Shown: piece after piece, positions 21,506-35,916 of the stretch
Numbering within the stretch: the stretch's first letter is position 1
Layout: each line of letters opens with the position of its first letter
Source: Aotearoamyces nothofagi
Taxonomy: Eukaryota > Ascomycota > Leotiomycetes > Leotiales > Tympanidaceae
NCBI GenBank assembly: GCA_015345905.1
Contig: JADDTR010000020.1
Location: 372,001 to 436,000 of the forward strand
Direction: 5' to 3'
DNA length: 64,000 nt
Translations under genes and position numbers: made by a program
The notes under the pieces: generated by a model
What the model was told of the DNA's origin: nothing
The model's input: the letters and a program-made list of their open reading frames with translations, nothing else
The model's database searches: none

Positions 21506-22838
21506 TCACTCCTTGTCCCCACTCTTATCCTTATCATCACCCTTATCCGTTACATCACCTCTCTCGCTTTTGTCGTCACCTTCTTTGCTCTCCTTCCCGG
21601 CTTCGTCGCTCTTTTCCTTTTCCTTTTCCTTCTCCTTCTCCTTCTTGCTACTCTCTTGCGCTTTCAAGTCCGCCTCAACCAATGCTTTCCTCTTCTCCTT
21701 CTCCTCGTCTTCTAGATTCTCCCACCGAGATTCGCGAAGCACCTTTACTTTGTCGACGGGGCTGGGCAGTTTCCCGTCCTGTGAAGCAATCTGACCTCGC
21801 CCTATCAAGCTGACCACGATGCTGGCTCCGACGACGAAGGTGAGAACGAATCGATAGGTGCCGTACCAAGGTGGGCACCATCCGCGAACTGTTGCTCTGG
21901 CATCGGCGAAATACAAGAAGTTGAAGGATAGGAATTGGGTGATGAGCGCGTACTCGAATGGCATAAGCATTGTTGGCCACGCTATGGCTGGTGTAATCAC
22001 GCCTATCGCGTATCTGCGGTAATGCTGGTAGCCTCCATATCCAGCATACTCGAGTCCCCAATGTATGGCTCCTAGGAAAGACAGGATCTAATCCAACATA
22101 GTCAGTCGCGGCCAAAATATAATACAGGATCTCAAGGCAATACTTACCACTGCACCATATCCGATCTGGATGGGCTCGATCAATGCTAGAAGTTGATGGG
22201 CTGTTTCTGGAGAAAACAGAACACCTTGTCCTCCTGTATGGGCGTGATTGATATCATACGCAAGGTATACCGTTGATAGAGAGGTTGCAAGATACGGAAG
22301 AACTCCCGCGGCACCAATGTAGTAAGATTCTCGAGGTACTTCGGTCAAGCGGAAGGTGTCTTTGATTGTTTCCTATCTCACTGTGTCAACGTCCATCAGT
22401 GGGAGGGGGATTTAGAGAGTAACATACAATATCCGATTTAACCTCTCGTAGCATGTCTGGGTCCTCTTCTTGCCCCTGGCTCTGCTCAAACACCTTTCGG
22501 GTGGAGGAATCCACCGACACTGCGGATGGGTCTGGCTTGATCTCCCCCTCCAAAGCCTCCCGTTCAGCCTTTAAATCAGCTTTATCATAGGGGAGGCCTG
22601 ATGACTTTGACCCTACCCCGCTAGCTGATTTATTTGCATATCGTACGAATGATGTAGTGATCGAGCGAAGAGGTGTTGCAACAATGGCTCGAGGCCTCTT
22701 GCTACTCAAAGAGTGAATGTGGAAAGTTGTGCTTTTCTTGTTGGCGGCGCCATTGTAGCTCAACCTTGTTGTAGAGAGCTTCGGAAGGCCTTTGGCAATT
22801 GGTCTAATCGTGGTAGTTCGCAGCATGATTAGGATCAC
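21506..22838 (-). CDS. TMEM69-like (DUF3429) mitochondrial membrane protein
   Basis: Exons 22428-22838, 22148-22372 and 21506-22087 give 405 residues. The N-terminus (MLRTTTIRPIAKGLPKLSTT after an upstream MILI) is a good mitochondrial presequence. Four or more membrane segments follow: ESYYIGAAGVLPYLATSLS, YGAVILSFLGAIHWGLEYAG across intron 2, TPAIAWPTMLMPFEYALITQ and RFVLTFVVGASIVVSLIG. ILSFLGAIHWG is the hallmark of the DUF3429/TMEM69 family, whose biochemical role is not established. The last 70 residues are a Lys/Glu/Asp-rich tail (KKEKEKEKEKEKSDEAGKE) partly encoded by a CTTTTC microsatellite at 21618-21650; this tail may be species-specific. The gene is divergent from VPS13. Confidence 0.88.
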
Positions 22839-23628
22839 AAGTATTATGATAGCTTCGTTCTGAATGCGGAGAGCTTCTCCGCACTTTGAGGATTGATCCG
22901 AAGCTCAATTGATCAGTATAATAACTTATCCAATTGAAATCTCTCAATTCAGACCACAGTCTTCGAGGTCTCTATGTATATGTACGAGCAGGAAATGACA
23001 AAGCGCGGGGATCTTCAATGCTGGCGGTAAAGAGGTACTTCCATTACATCTTGGTCACTTCTCCCCTCCTGAATAAGCGGCCCAAGCTTCAAATTTGGCG
23101 ACGTCATAAGGTCGGCGCTGGCAGGAAACAAGCGAACACGAATACTGCCAGCGCTCAGACTCAACGATTGCGATACAGGCAGAAGCTAAGGCAGAAAGTA
23201 ACTTTACAATGAGGCGCGAAAGTGGAAATTGTTCTTTCTGACAACAGCGGTTCTTTCTCATGCTGGTGGACACCTATTACTGGTCTTTCCTTCCTTTGGA
23301 TACTCTCTCTACCTCTAGAATTGCCACGTCGATTATTGTGCTGTTGTCTGCGGACTCTTTCAATCATCCCACCAAACCCACCATCGACCCATGACGCGTT
23401 TGCGATAACCTTTACGATTCCTACGATATTAATGACCTGAACGAGCTTGGCTTTTTGAAACCAATTTGATACCTCCAGATACTCATGAGTGTTACGTTCC
23501 AACTCCGTATTGCGCGGTCGACTATTCCCACCAGCCCTTAAACCATACCCCCTATGCCTGCGGGATCTCATCTCCCTCCGAACTGAGCGACTTCTTCCCT
23601 ACCAGGGTGACGGCACCCAGACAGCAAG
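22839..23628. promoter_or_regulatory. Divergent promoter region, TMEM69-like / VPS13
   Basis: 790 bp between two start codons pointing away from each other. No clear TATA box. Two forward and two reverse frames of 72-136 codons overlap with no recognisable content. Confidence 0.5.
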
Positions 23629-26600
23629 ATGTTGGAAGGACTAGTAGCATCGTTACTCAACCGCTTCCTGGGCATGTATGTGAGGAACTTCGACCCAGGA
23701 CAGCTAAAAGTTGGAATATGGTCTGGAGACGTTAAACTGCGAGATCTCGAGCTTCGTAGAGAAGCTCTCGATCAGCTGAAGCTTCCTATCAATGTCGTCG
23801 AAGGCCATCTTGGCCAACTCACACTCACAATACCGTGGTCGAATCTGCGAGGGCAACCTGTAAAGGTATATATCGAAGATGTCTATCTTCTAGCGGCGCC
23901 TAAAGAGGATGCCGAATATGACGAAGAGGAAGAAGAGAGAAGAAGGCAGGCAGTCAAGATCGAGAAGCTCGACAGTGCTGAACTGCTGAAGGAGCGAAAC
24001 GAAGAAGGTCTGAGCCAGGAAGAGCAGAAGAAAAGTCAAAGCTTCACAGAGAGTTTAGTCTCGACCATCGTAAACAACCTCCAGATCAGCATCAAAAACA
24101 TTCACGTTCGATACGAAGATTCGATATCAGCTCCTGGGCATCCGTTTGCTGTTGGTATCACATTGGAGGAATTCAGTGCTGTCAGTACTGATGGCGAGTG
24201 GAAGCCAACCTACATCCAAAACTCAGTCGGGGTCGCGCATAAACTTGCCACTCTTGAGGCCTTGGCAATATATTGGAATACAGACTCAACCCTTATGGGC
24301 ACAGGAAGGGAGGCAGAAGTGTCAGGAGCAGCTGACAAGGTTGCTTCCCATGAGGAAATGTTAATCAAATTCAAGGAGATGATCGTGAAAGGCGAGGATC
24401 CAGATGCTGCCGATCACCAATTTATACTCAAGCCAGTAACCGGGCGTGCTAAAATTGAGATGGACAAATCTGGTAAAATAGATGTCCCTAAGCTCAAGGC
24501 AGGTTTGCTTTTCGATGAGATTGGCCTAGTACTTGATGATGATCAATATCGAGATGCACTTATGGTGGTTGATCTCTTCCATTATTTCCTGCGCCATCAG
24601 GAATACAAGAAATTTCAACCGAAAGGAGTCACTCCTACAGAAGATCCACGAGCATGGCTAAAATTTGCCGGTGACGCCGTTTTAAGCAAGATTCACGACC
24701 GCAATCGTCGATGGTCGTGGGGATTCTTCAAGGAGCGGAGAGACGATCGGACCCGCTATATCCAATTGTTCAAGAAGAAGAAGCAGGAACAAACTCTGAC
24801 TCCAGAAGAGGTTGAGGAACTGAATAAGCTCGAATGGAAGTTGACGTACGAGGATCTGAGGTTCTGGAGGTCTCTAGCAAGAAACCAGTTAAAGAAGGAA
24901 AATGTGGGTGTGAAGAAACCTGCGCCTGAACAACAGCAAGGTTGGATTGCATGGGCCTGGGGCTCTAAGCCTCAAGAAAATGCGGAAGAAGAAAGTACTA
25001 CAATGACTGATGAGCAACGGGAGGAGCTCTACAAAGCTATTGACTGGGACGAGAAAAATGCCATCGCAGAAAGTGTAGATCTGCCACGGGAAACAATTAA
25101 ACTACAAGTTAATACCGATCTCAAAGTGGGCAGTTTCACTCTTAAAAGAGATGCTAACAACAAGACCGTGGAAGTTCTCAGTTTGTATTTCGATTCTTTC
25201 AAGGCCAAATTCCTGCAGCGCCCAGATTCATTCCTGGCAGATGTCAGTCTAGGAGGTCTTCGCGTCAATGATGGCACTACTGCAAACAGTCTCTACCCAC
25301 AGATTGTGCGCGTAAAGGACTCGCCAGAAGCAAATGAACTAAGCATGATAGTCGATTCTGAGAGCGGTTCTGTCGACCCCTTCTTTCAGCTACAGCTGGA
25401 GCAGAATCCACTAGACGAGAGCGCGGACTTTGCGGTTACCGCAAAACTCAAGTCAATTGAAATTATCTACAATCCTAACTTCGTCGTGGAAATAGTCCGA
25501 TTTTTCAAACCGCCCGAGCGTCATATGGATTCCATATATGCTCTTATGGATACAGCCGGTGCTACTGTAGAGAGCATCCGGCAACAAACCAGGGCAGGCT
25601 TAGAATTTGCTCTGGAGGAGCACAAAACTATCAATGCCAAATTGGACCTGCAAGCCCCTCTCATAATTATCCCTGAAAACATCGAGACAGAGCGAACTAG
25701 CTGCCTCATTCTCGACGCAGGTCATGTCAGCGTTAACAGTGAGCTAGTGGACAAAGACACTCTACATGAAATCCAATCGAAACAAAAACAAGCATACACA
25801 GACGAAGACTATAAGCGCCTAGAAGGCTTGATGTACGACAAGTTTGTGCTGAATTTGGAAGCTACTCAAGTCCTCATTGGGCCTTCGATCAGTGAGACTA
25901 GAGCACGTCTTGATGACAAGGAAGATAAAACCCTGCACGTTGTGGATCGGATCAATATTCGATTCGTGGTGGAGATATCCATAGTTCCCAAGTCTCCAAA
26001 TATTCCGAAAATGCGTGTCTCCGGTCACCTTCCTGTGCTACATGCGTCAGTCTCGGACTTGAAGTATAAAAACCTGATGAGGATCATAAACGTTGCCATT
26101 CCGAAGTTTGATGAAGAAGAAGATACAGTAGCAGAAGAAGCACCACAGACTCCCCGTATCAAGGCCTCCGCGAGTTCTGCAAATGAAGTCGAGAAACGGC
26201 CCCGGAGACGGAGTTCTGTTTCGCAAAAGCGGAATTCTCAGCGGCAGTCTGTTCAGTTCCAATTCCAAGCACAACAAGCTATTATTTTGGAAGACGCCGA
26301 TGATGACGATGACGATGATGACGACGCGGAATTCCAAGATGCGTCCAACGGGGAAACTGATGCGGATATCCTATTGCAACAGCGTTCGTTCGAAATGTCC
26401 TTCAGCATTGATCGGCTTCAAGGATCTTTGTTCCGAAGTGATCCGGAAGGCAAGCAGCCAGACAAGTTACTTGTTGAGCTCGTTGCGGAGAACTTCAGTA
26501 TTGATTTGACCATCAGACCTTTCGATATGGCTGCAGAAGTGTCATTACAATCGCTTGCCTTAGATGATCATGTCGAGGAGAACACACTCCCGGAGTTCAA

Positions 26601-29600
26601 ACGCCTCATCTCTTCTGGTGATACCGATAGTCCAGATGAGAAGGCGTTGGTCCATGTTAAGTTTGCCAAGATCAATAGACAGTCGCCAGAGTTTATGACT
26701 GTATATGCTGGTATAGAGACAAATCTAGATGTTGCGATCTCAACAATCAACCTAATCGTTACCAGGAGGACATTGCTTACTCTATTGGACTTTATCCTCA
26801 TAACATTCACGAATCCTGATGAAAGCAACGCTTCTTCAGAATCTCCATCTACTGATGACACCGAAGAGGAATTAGAGCCGGAAAACCACGATGTCATCTC
26901 CAATCCTACTGATCCAGAGAAAATTCGCATCCAGGTCAGCTTGAAGAAGATATCTTTGGTTTTAAATAATGATGGCATCAGACTTGCTACTTTGAGTCTA
27001 ATGGCAGCCGACTTGGGCATCTTCCTTATGGGAAAGACAATGCGTATCGGTGCAAAACTCGGTGATCTGTCTTTGATTGATGATATTGATCAAGGGGCAC
27101 CTCTCGAGATGCGTCAACTTGTGACTATCCAAGGCAATGAGTTGGCTGATTTCAGCTATGAAACATTCGATTCGGAGAGCGGGGAAGCATATCCAGGCTA
27201 TGATTCATCAATAGGGTTACAAGCTGGTTCCTTGAAAGTCAACTTCATGTCTGAGCCGTTCCGGAAGATCCTCAATTTCCTTGTAAAGTTCGGTAAAATG
27301 CAAGCTCTCTTTAATGCTGCCCGCCAAGCAGCTGCAAACCAGGCTTCCCAGATACAACAAAATGCTGGCAAAATGCATTTTGATATCACAATTAAGACAC
27401 CAATCATCGTATTTCCACGAGTTATGACAACTGGCAGCGCACAGCGAGATCTTATCACAGCGTATCTCGGGGAGATATATGCACAGAATAAGTTTGTCCC
27501 TCTGGATGATTCAAAAGATTCACCAACTGCTATGAAGCTATCTGCTGGAATTCGAAATATTCGATTGACATCGGATTTCTCCTTTGCTGATGAACAATCG
27601 GAGGAACTTGAGCTTATTCATCAGGTGGATCTCGGGTTCTCAATTACCCATGCAGAGCATCAACTTGGTCTCAAGAGGCCAGATACAGAGGTCGTTGGCA
27701 ACATGACAGACTTCAATTTATGCATCAGTCAGACACAGCTAAAATTCTTGCTTGAGTTATCGAGGTCAATCCCTGCCGCGTTTGCAGCAGATCCGGATGC
27801 CAGTGAGCAAGAAGCTGCTGAGGAGTTACCAGCCCGTGTTGTTGAGCAGGCAAAATCTGCTTCTCCAGAGAGGCCCAGTGATGATAATGAAAAACAGGTC
27901 ATTTTAGGACCCGAACTCACCGTCGAACCTGGAAGCTGGGCGAAGCTGGATTTTGTTTTTAAGGTGTCTACTATTGGACTGGAGATGATTCTTGCGAAAG
28001 AGAATGAGCCCGTTGGAGACCTCAAAGCCGCCAGCCTATCCAAATTCTCTCTAGATGACACAACAGTCAAGCTACATATGATCAGCGATGGATCCTTGGA
28101 GTCCGAAGTTACTATCAAGTCTTTCACAATCCAAGATAGCAGAGCCCGAGAGATAAATAAATTCCGGAAGATCATGACATCCTTGAACCCAAATGTCCAG
28201 CAGTTCATGGCGAGCTTCACCATCTCCGGCGGGAAGGAACGCAATCTCATTGCTTTAATCGCGATCGATAGCCCACGTGTTATTTTTGCCTTGGATTATC
28301 TCTTCGCAATCCAAGCATTCATTGCTGGGGGTCTTGCAGTTGATGAACCAGCGGTATCTGAGCAGATTGGCGATGGCTCTTCGGATTCCGCTGATGAATC
28401 AGAAGCAGAAGCCGCCAGTTCTTCCGGAGCCATTATGCCACAACGACAGATAAAGGGATCAGAAACTTCAAGTAAAACTGATGCAGCAGATGAAACAAAC
28501 TCATCAAGTGCGGCTCCTATGAGTATCGCATTTAGAGTCAACATCGTTGATGCTCAGATCATCCTCATTGCAAACCCTCTCAGTACAGGCTCAGAGGCTA
28601 TTGTGCTTGGAACTCAACAGATCCTTATGTCTCAGCAACATGCCTTGACACTTCAGGTCTCGGAAATGGGGATGTTTCTATGCCGAATGGACCGCTTTGA
28701 AGACAGTCGCTTGCGAATTCTTGATGATTTCTCCTTGACATTATCAATGGACAGTTCTCAGCCTTCCCTATCAAGCATACATATTGATATTCAACCACTT
28801 GTTCTTCGTCTTTCTCTCCGCGACATTCTCCTCGCTTTGCAAATTGTGAGTAAGGCGTCCGAACTTTCTGGTCAGGATGACGAGAAAGAGCAAAAGTCGG
28901 CTGCGAGTGAGAAGGCAAGAAAGCTCAAAAATGCAGGAAGTCTAAAACAGCGAACAGCGAGTGGCAGAGGAGGCTCCACTATCGCGAAAACAAAGAAGTC
29001 TGGCACTATTGTAGCAAGCCAACGAAGGCGTCAAGCGTCACATAGCTCTGAAGCAAATACTGTCAGCAGGCATGAGGAGCTTTCTGCTACTTTGGAAGGC
29101 ATGAGAGTAGTACTCATTGGCGATCTCCACGAACTCCCCATCCTTGACCTTAGTGTAAAAGGCTTCACGGCCAATGCTAAGAATTGGTCAAGTAATTTGC
29201 AAGCCGATACTACGATTGACATGTTCATTAACGTGTACAACTTTTCGAAATCGACCTGGGAGCCTCTCATTGAGCCTTGGCAACTTGGACTTAAGATAAC
29301 CAAAGAGCAGACTCCTGCACGATTATCAATTGAGTTGAGTTCACCAAAGATGATGGAGCTAACTGTGACTTCTGCCACAATTGCTCTGGCGTCCAACGCA
29401 GCCAAATTCTTGGGGCAGGGAGATGATGTGCTATCTAAACCGAGAGGAGTTGATAGCCCCTACAAAATCAGAAATTATACTGGTTTTGAGTTGAATGTGT
29501 GGGCTGACATGCCAGATAACGACGATGACGACAACACGATGGCAGCCAAGCTTGAAGATGGCGAAGAAGCCCCGTGGCGCTTCGAGAATTGGGAAAAGAT

Positions 29601-32600
29601 GAGAGAGCATTTGGCGTCCGACGTTAGCACTGGCGTCGTAGGAGTTCGCCTAGAAGGCAGTGGTTTTGATAGCATCAACAAGATCTCTGTCAATCGTGAG
29701 GGTGAATATTTGTACAGTTTACGGCCTCGGAAAGACAATATATTACATCGCGTGTTGGTAGAAGTCAAGCTTGGCACGGACAATGTCAAGTACATTACTT
29801 TCAGGTCTCCGCTACTGGTTGAAAACAACACCCAAATACCTGTTGAAATGGGCGTCTTTGATTCTCAAGAAGGCCATCTGCTCAAGATCGAGAAGATAGC
29901 GCCAGGAGAGAGTCGTCCGGCGCCGGTTGGAGCCGCTTACATGAAGCAGCTTCTGGTACGTCCAGACCAGGGTTTTGGCTACACATGGTCATCGGAATCG
30001 CTTTGGTGGCGTGACTTGTTGAAGCGCCCAACACGAACATTGACGTGTAAAGGAGAAAGTGATAGTAAAACACCGCCATTCTATTTCCAGACGCACGCTG
30101 TTTACGACAAAAGCAACCCACTATGCAGGTATGTTCTAGCAACGGTCGAGGCTTAGAGTTTCATTGTGCTAACATCTTGATAGCATTTATCCATATATGA
30201 GAATCAGACTCTCTGCACCTATCGAGTTAGAGAACTTACTCCCTTACGACTTTAAGTACCGCATATATGACAAGAATACTAAAAAGGACTGGACGAATTT
30301 CCTTCGGAAGGGAGGTCTAAGCCCTGTTCATGTGGTTGAATTATCCCATCTTCTATTGCTTAGCATCGATATGCAAGACACTGCCTTCAAACCAAGCGAG
30401 TTTGCAATCATCAATTCGAATAACTCGGAAGATTTCCGCAGGGAGAGCACACTTGTCTGCAAAGACAAAGATGGCCTGTCACTCAATCTAAGACTGCATT
30501 ATTTTAAAATTCCCGATAGTGGTGGAGCTTTCCGACTTACAGTATACAGCCCATATGTCGTGCTTAACAAGACCGGACTACAGATTAGCATGAAGGCAAA
30601 GTCTCTACTACAGGGAGCTAGAACTGCAGCAGGACAAGGCTTTCAAACCGACTCTGGTGATATGGCGAATCGCAAGGCAAAGCCATACATGTTCGCATTT
30701 ACAGGTGATGATCCACGCAACCGTGTACTTCTTAAGGTTGGGGAGTCAAACTGGAGCAAGCCGCAAAGTTTTGATGCCATTGGCAGTACTATTGATGTTG
30801 TTCTCCCCTCGACGGTCTCCAATAGAGAGATTCATATCGGCATCATTATAGAAAACGGTGAAGGAAAGTATAAAATGACTAAGGTTGTCACTCTAGCCCC
30901 CCGATTTGTCCTGAAGAATCAAATCATCGAGGAGATTAATGTCAGAGAACCCGGATCTTCTGAGCTCATGACGCTCAAACCTAAAGAGTTGAAAGCTCTT
31001 CATTTCCTGCAGAAAACGCCAATTAAACAGCTCTGTCTATGTTTCCCGGGACTGAACAATCAGTGGTCTTCGCCCTTCAATATCTCTGATTTAGGCACCA
31101 CCCACATCAAGCTGGCAAAAGTTGGTCAACGTCAGAAACTTGTCCGAGTCGAAGTATTGATGGAAGATGCCACCCTCTTCCTCCATCTAAGCATCGAGAC
31201 TAAAAACTGGCCTTTCTCTATGCGGAACGAGAGTGATACTGAGTTTATGTTCTACCAAGCGAACCCGAATATCGATGAAGATGAGGTCGAGGACAGATCA
31301 GGCTGGCGGCCAATTCGCTATCGCCTACCTCCTCGAAGTATCATGCCGTATGCTTGGGATTATCCTGCTGCAAAGCACAAGGAGCTCATCATTAGTGCAA
31401 ACGGAAAAGAGAGGCACATAAAGCTTGCCGAAATCGGAAACCTAATACCTATGAAGATTCCAGCGTCCCAGACCTCAAGGGAGCAGAAGGTCATCGATCT
31501 TAATGTTGCCGCCGACGGGCCGACACAGACTCTCATACTGTCGAATTATAAACCATCGAAGAGCTTATACAGACAGAAATCCCGTGCAGAATCTACAACG
31601 TCCATACAGTCTCAGACTGGTTTTGAGGTGAAAGATGTTGATACTGATGTTACTTTCCGAGCACAAGTGAAGCTTGCAGGGTTTGGCATTTCTCTAATAA
31701 ACACGCAACTCCGGGAGCTTGCATATGTCACTTTCAGAGACATAGCTCTTAAGTATAGCGAGTCTCCTCTATACCAGACAATTTCGGCATCGATCAAATG
31801 GGTCCAGATTGATAATCAGCTGTATGGAGGCATATTCCCGATGATTCTATATCCTAGTGTCGTTCCCAAGACCACATCGGAGACCGAGGCTCATCCATCC
31901 GTGTACGCTCAAGTCACCCGTGTAAAGGACGATTCATACGGTGTATTGTACATTAAGTATGCTACTCTGCTCCTACAGCAGATGACACTGGAGATCGACG
32001 AGGACTTTGTTTATGCGCTTCTGGATTTCTCCAAAATACCAGGAGCCAGCTGGTCAGAAACTCATGAAGGCAAACTCTGCGACGAGAGTCTTGATATTCC
32101 GGAGCCAAAGCAACAGCAATCAGGTCAGGATATATACTTCGAACTTCTCAACATTCAGCCTATGCAACTGGATCTGTCTTTCGTTCGCACTGAACGTGTA
32201 AACGTAGAAGACAAGACTTCATCCCGGAATCCGCTTATGTTCTTCCTGAACGTTCTCACAATGGCTATTGGTAATATTAACGATGCTCCTGTCCGATTGA
32301 ACGCCCTGATGCTCGAGAACGCAAGGGTATCGGCAGCTGTCTTAACGCAGAACGTATCAAACCACTACTCGCAAGAAGCATTATACCAGGTTCACAAAAT
32401 CTTAGGGTCGGCAGACTTCCTGGGCAACCCTGTTGGGTTATTCAATAATCTGAGCTCTGGAGTGGCAGATATCTTCTACGAGCCATATCAAGGATTCATC
32501 ATGTCAGATAATCCCGAACAATTGGGCATTGGTATTGCCAAAGGAGCAACAAGCTTCGTCAAGAAGTCCGTCTTTGGAGTTTCCGACAGCTTTTCCAAAG

Positions 32601-33346
32601 TCACAGGAAGTATGGCCAAGGGCCTTGCAGCTGCAACGATGGACAAGCAATTCCAAGATCGAAGGAGAATGACGCGGTCACGTAACAGGCCGAAGCATGC
32701 ATTGTATGGTGTTACAGCAGGTGCGAACTCTTTCGTAAGCAGTCTGGCTAGTGGCGTTGGTGGCCTCGCAAGGAAACCGCTTGAAGGTGCAGAGCAAGAG
32801 GGCGTTGCAGGCTTCTTCAAGGGTGTTGGAAAGGGGCTCATTGGAGTTGCCACCAAACCCGCGATTGGCTTCTTTGATCTTGCATCAAATGTCAGCGAAG
32901 GCATCAGGAACACCACAACTGTGTTCGATGGTGAGGGGCTCGACCGCGTGCGTCTCACCAGATTCATTGGAAACGACGGCATTATACGACCTTATAACCA
33001 GCGCGAGGCGCTTGGCCAATTCTGGCTCAAGCAGCTCGACAACGGTAAATATTTCAACGAGCAGTACATCGCACATCTCGAGCTACCAAGAGAAGACGTT
33101 GTGGTTATGTTGACATACAGCCGCATCATGCTCGTCAAGTCTAAGAAGCTGACGAGTGAGTGGGACGTCCCACTGAAGGACATCCAGACGATATCAAAAG
33201 AGAGGACTGGCCTCAGCCTCACACTGCGAGGAGGTACGAATGGACCCTTCGTCCCCGTCGCAGAGGAGAGCTCGAGGAACTTCCTCTACCAGAAAATCGG
33301 CGTCGCGGTTGGCGAGTTTAACAAGAGGTACAAGGCTACGGAGTAG
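23629..33346 (+). CDS. vps13: Vacuolar protein sorting-associated protein 13
   Basis: Bridge-like lipid transfer protein that moves phospholipids at membrane contact sites (ER with mitochondria, vacuole, endosome or prospore membrane). Two exons, 23629-30128 and 30184-33346, give 3220 residues, close to other fungal VPS13. The N-terminal chorein domain is plain: MLEGLVASLLNRFLGMYVRN, WSGDVKLRDLELRREALDQL. The long lipid-channel region follows. An Asp-rich run of about 13 residues near residue 890 comes from a GATGAC repeat at 26299-26328. The adaptor-binding (VAB/SHR-BD) region spans the intron (ENYTGFELNVWADMP-type text, then IELENLLPYDFKYRIYDKN). Near the C-terminus, ATG2_C-like amphipathic helices (GFFKGVGKGLIGVATKPAIG) and a PH-like end are visible. 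The single 55 nt intron lies in the adaptor region. Confidence 0.96.
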
Positions 33347-33663
33347 ATAGGCTGGTAGCACTGGAGTCACATTATAGTTTCAAATCGCAATTTTATTGTA
33401 CGGCACATTTGAGTTTCGAATGTGCTACGGCCCCTTTTCGGGAATGCATTATGCACAGGTCGAGATTACATGATGCAGATTACATACATGCATACATGCA
33501 GGCACGCAAGTTGGTAATGAACAGTAATCATAATTTTTTGTTATGTATATACACAGTATCTCTGAACAATCTCTAGCCCACAATAATCCTATCCAGCTCC
33601 AAGACTCCGGTGTCGCTAGTAGACGATTTAAAAGCAAAGGAAAAACAAAACACTCCAGACTAT
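33347..33663. other. Short convergent intergenic region
   Basis: 317 bp between the stop codons of vps13 and the ING gene. It contains ATGCATAC-type repeats at 33485-33500. It must hold both 3' ends. Confidence 0.6.
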
Positions 33664-35916
33664 CTATCTCCCATTGAAACGTTTGCTGTTCTTCGTGTTC
33701 TCCTTGCAATCATCGCAGTACCATTTCGCTATTTGGAAAAAAAAGTTGTCAGTGATGTTCACTCACAGTTCCTGATATTATCAGGTAGAGAGGGAGTCCT
33801 AGAGCAATGCTTACCATTTCCCTTCGGCGCCACCTTCAAGCCGACGCAATCGAGATGGAACCACTCCTTAGCGCAGCCGTCGGCATCGCACGCCACCATC
33901 TCGCCGTAGCTGACGCCATTGCAGTAGCAGTACGTCGGTTCGTCGCCGTCGGCTTCGACATCGTCGTCGTCGCCCATGATGCTGCTGGTGGTGTCGTCGT
34001 CGGCGTTCTGGGCCGCGATGAGCTGTGCGGCTTGGCCAGCGCCCTTCTTGTGGCTGCGCTTGTTGTTGTTCGCCGTCTGCTCGAGGATGTTGCGCGCGGA
34101 TCGTGAGCGGACTGGCTCAGGAAAGGTGGGTATGGCGGGTGTGGATGGCTTGCTTGCTCTGCCGCTCTTTGTCGTGATGGTCGTGTTAACGGTTTGCTGT
34201 ATTCCTTGCATCGTGTCGCTATTAGGATCGGCATCTTCGTGCTTCAGTGTGCTGTCTGTTCGATTGCCTCCGACGAGGCCTCCCGTATCGGGACCGGCTT
34301 GCTGGGCATCTTCAGTTGAATGTTCGCCCTTCAGATTAGCTATTGGTTCTTTCATGGAGCCTCCAACTTCCGATACAGAACGGCCCGTGAGGCCGCCTGC
34401 AGCGCTATTTAAATCGGGCAGCCCCACGTTAGAACCATTTGGTCTATTTGACGCAGCTGATGAGGGTCGTTGACGAGCACTATCAAGGACAGATTGTGTA
34501 GAGTTCTGCCTCGCTCTTGATAATGCCGGTCTGGCGCTGTTTGTGGGGGCAGGTGAGCCACGGCTGACTGTTTTCGAGTCTGCAAATGTATTGTGTATCG
34601 GGGAAGATGCCAGCGACGGTGACATAGCATTCGAGTTTGTCGCCACGGTTCTGCAGAGGGAGGGAAGTCAGCAGATATTTAGATGAATCAATTGGAAAGA
34701 CGCACCTTTTTCTTGGATTGCCATTTGTTGCTGCGGCACCTTTAGTCCGCTTTTTCGACCCATCAGGTGCTGGAGTATCCCGGGGACTGCTAATTTTGCC
34801 TTTTGATGCCACGCCATTGTTCCCATAGAGTGCGCTCATGGAACGTTCCATGACTGCACCGCCATTTGGTCCCTTGTCTACTTTGCGACGTTTTGAGGGT
34901 GGGTTGCCATTTTGTGTTCCGCCATTTGTAATACCCAGACCCAGATTCGACGAGTCTGTAGGTCTGCCCTTTTTGGTATTCCCGTGAGGCTTTTTGTTCG
35001 AGTCTCCCTTGTGCCTGTTATCATGATGGTCGTCAAAATCTGAATCAACGTGGTGTCTGCCCTTCTTAGCAAGCATTGCTTGCTTCCTGGCTTCACTTCT
35101 GGCTGCTGCTTCGTCAGCCCCGACCTGGTTTGCTGCGTTAGTTAGATGGTTAACAGCGGCGACATCTCGTCTCGTTCTATCAATGGGTTTATTCACACGA
35201 TTCTCGGGATATGCCCAATGTGTTGTACTGCCAAAACGTGTTTCTTCGCTGATTTCGCGTTCGATATAAGGGAAGCAGCCGTCTAGACGTAGAATCTGCT
35301 TATTGAGTGCTTCGGTCGCAGTCGAGATAACATGGTTCTTTTCATCGAGGGATACAAGCATCTCTTGCATTGTATATGCGCATTGACGGAACAGCTGCCG
35401 TCGAGGAAAATTTTCTGGATCCCAAGCTGCAGCTGCTGGGTCGTAGGATTCGACAGCATCCTGGACCGAGGCTGCTGACCCATTTTGGCCATTTGTGATT
35501 GAGCCATTGATGCTTGTCGGCGTGCTGGCAGGTACTGATGTAGGTCCCAGTGCACGTTGAGCTTCTAGGTTCTGTCGACGTTCGGGAAGTGGGCTGTTAA
35601 GGGCTGCATCGACAAGCTGCCCCAAAGCTTCTTCTGGGGCGAAGATCTTCGCATCAATTTCTTTTAAAAGAGTAAAATGTCGCACAAGTTCCCTTGGTAA
35701 AGCAGTTATCGCATCTGCGAAGTGCGTTATTGCAGGAAATATCTCGCTCTGTTCGTCGGTGTGTCCATTGCTCAACCCGCCGCCAGAGGCCTCTCTACCA
35801 CCAAATGAGCGCGAGAGAGCTCCCGAAGATCTTGAGGGATTTGTTCGAGTCTGACGTATTGGTTGAGCTCGGCGACTCGATGAGAGATCCGAGGGAAAGG
35901 CCTTTGCTGTTTTCAT
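33664..35916 (-). CDS. ING-family PHD-finger chromatin regulator
   Basis: Exons 34706-35916, 33815-34650 and 33664-33728 give 703 residues. The N-terminal ING region ([33 protein letters not shown], then [20 protein letters not shown]) is interrupted by a short Asn/Gly/Ser insert. A long disordered middle with basic nuclear-type signals ([11 protein letters not shown]) follows. The C-terminal PHD finger has the C4HC3 pattern: [30 protein letters not shown], then [10 protein letters not shown] in the last exon. ING PHD fingers bind histone H3 methylated on Lys4. Ascomycetes have several: Pho23 in the Rpd3L deacetylase, and Yng1 and Yng2 in acetyltransferases. The large size favours a Pho23-like role, but this is inference. 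The last exon is just 65 nt. Confidence 0.9.
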
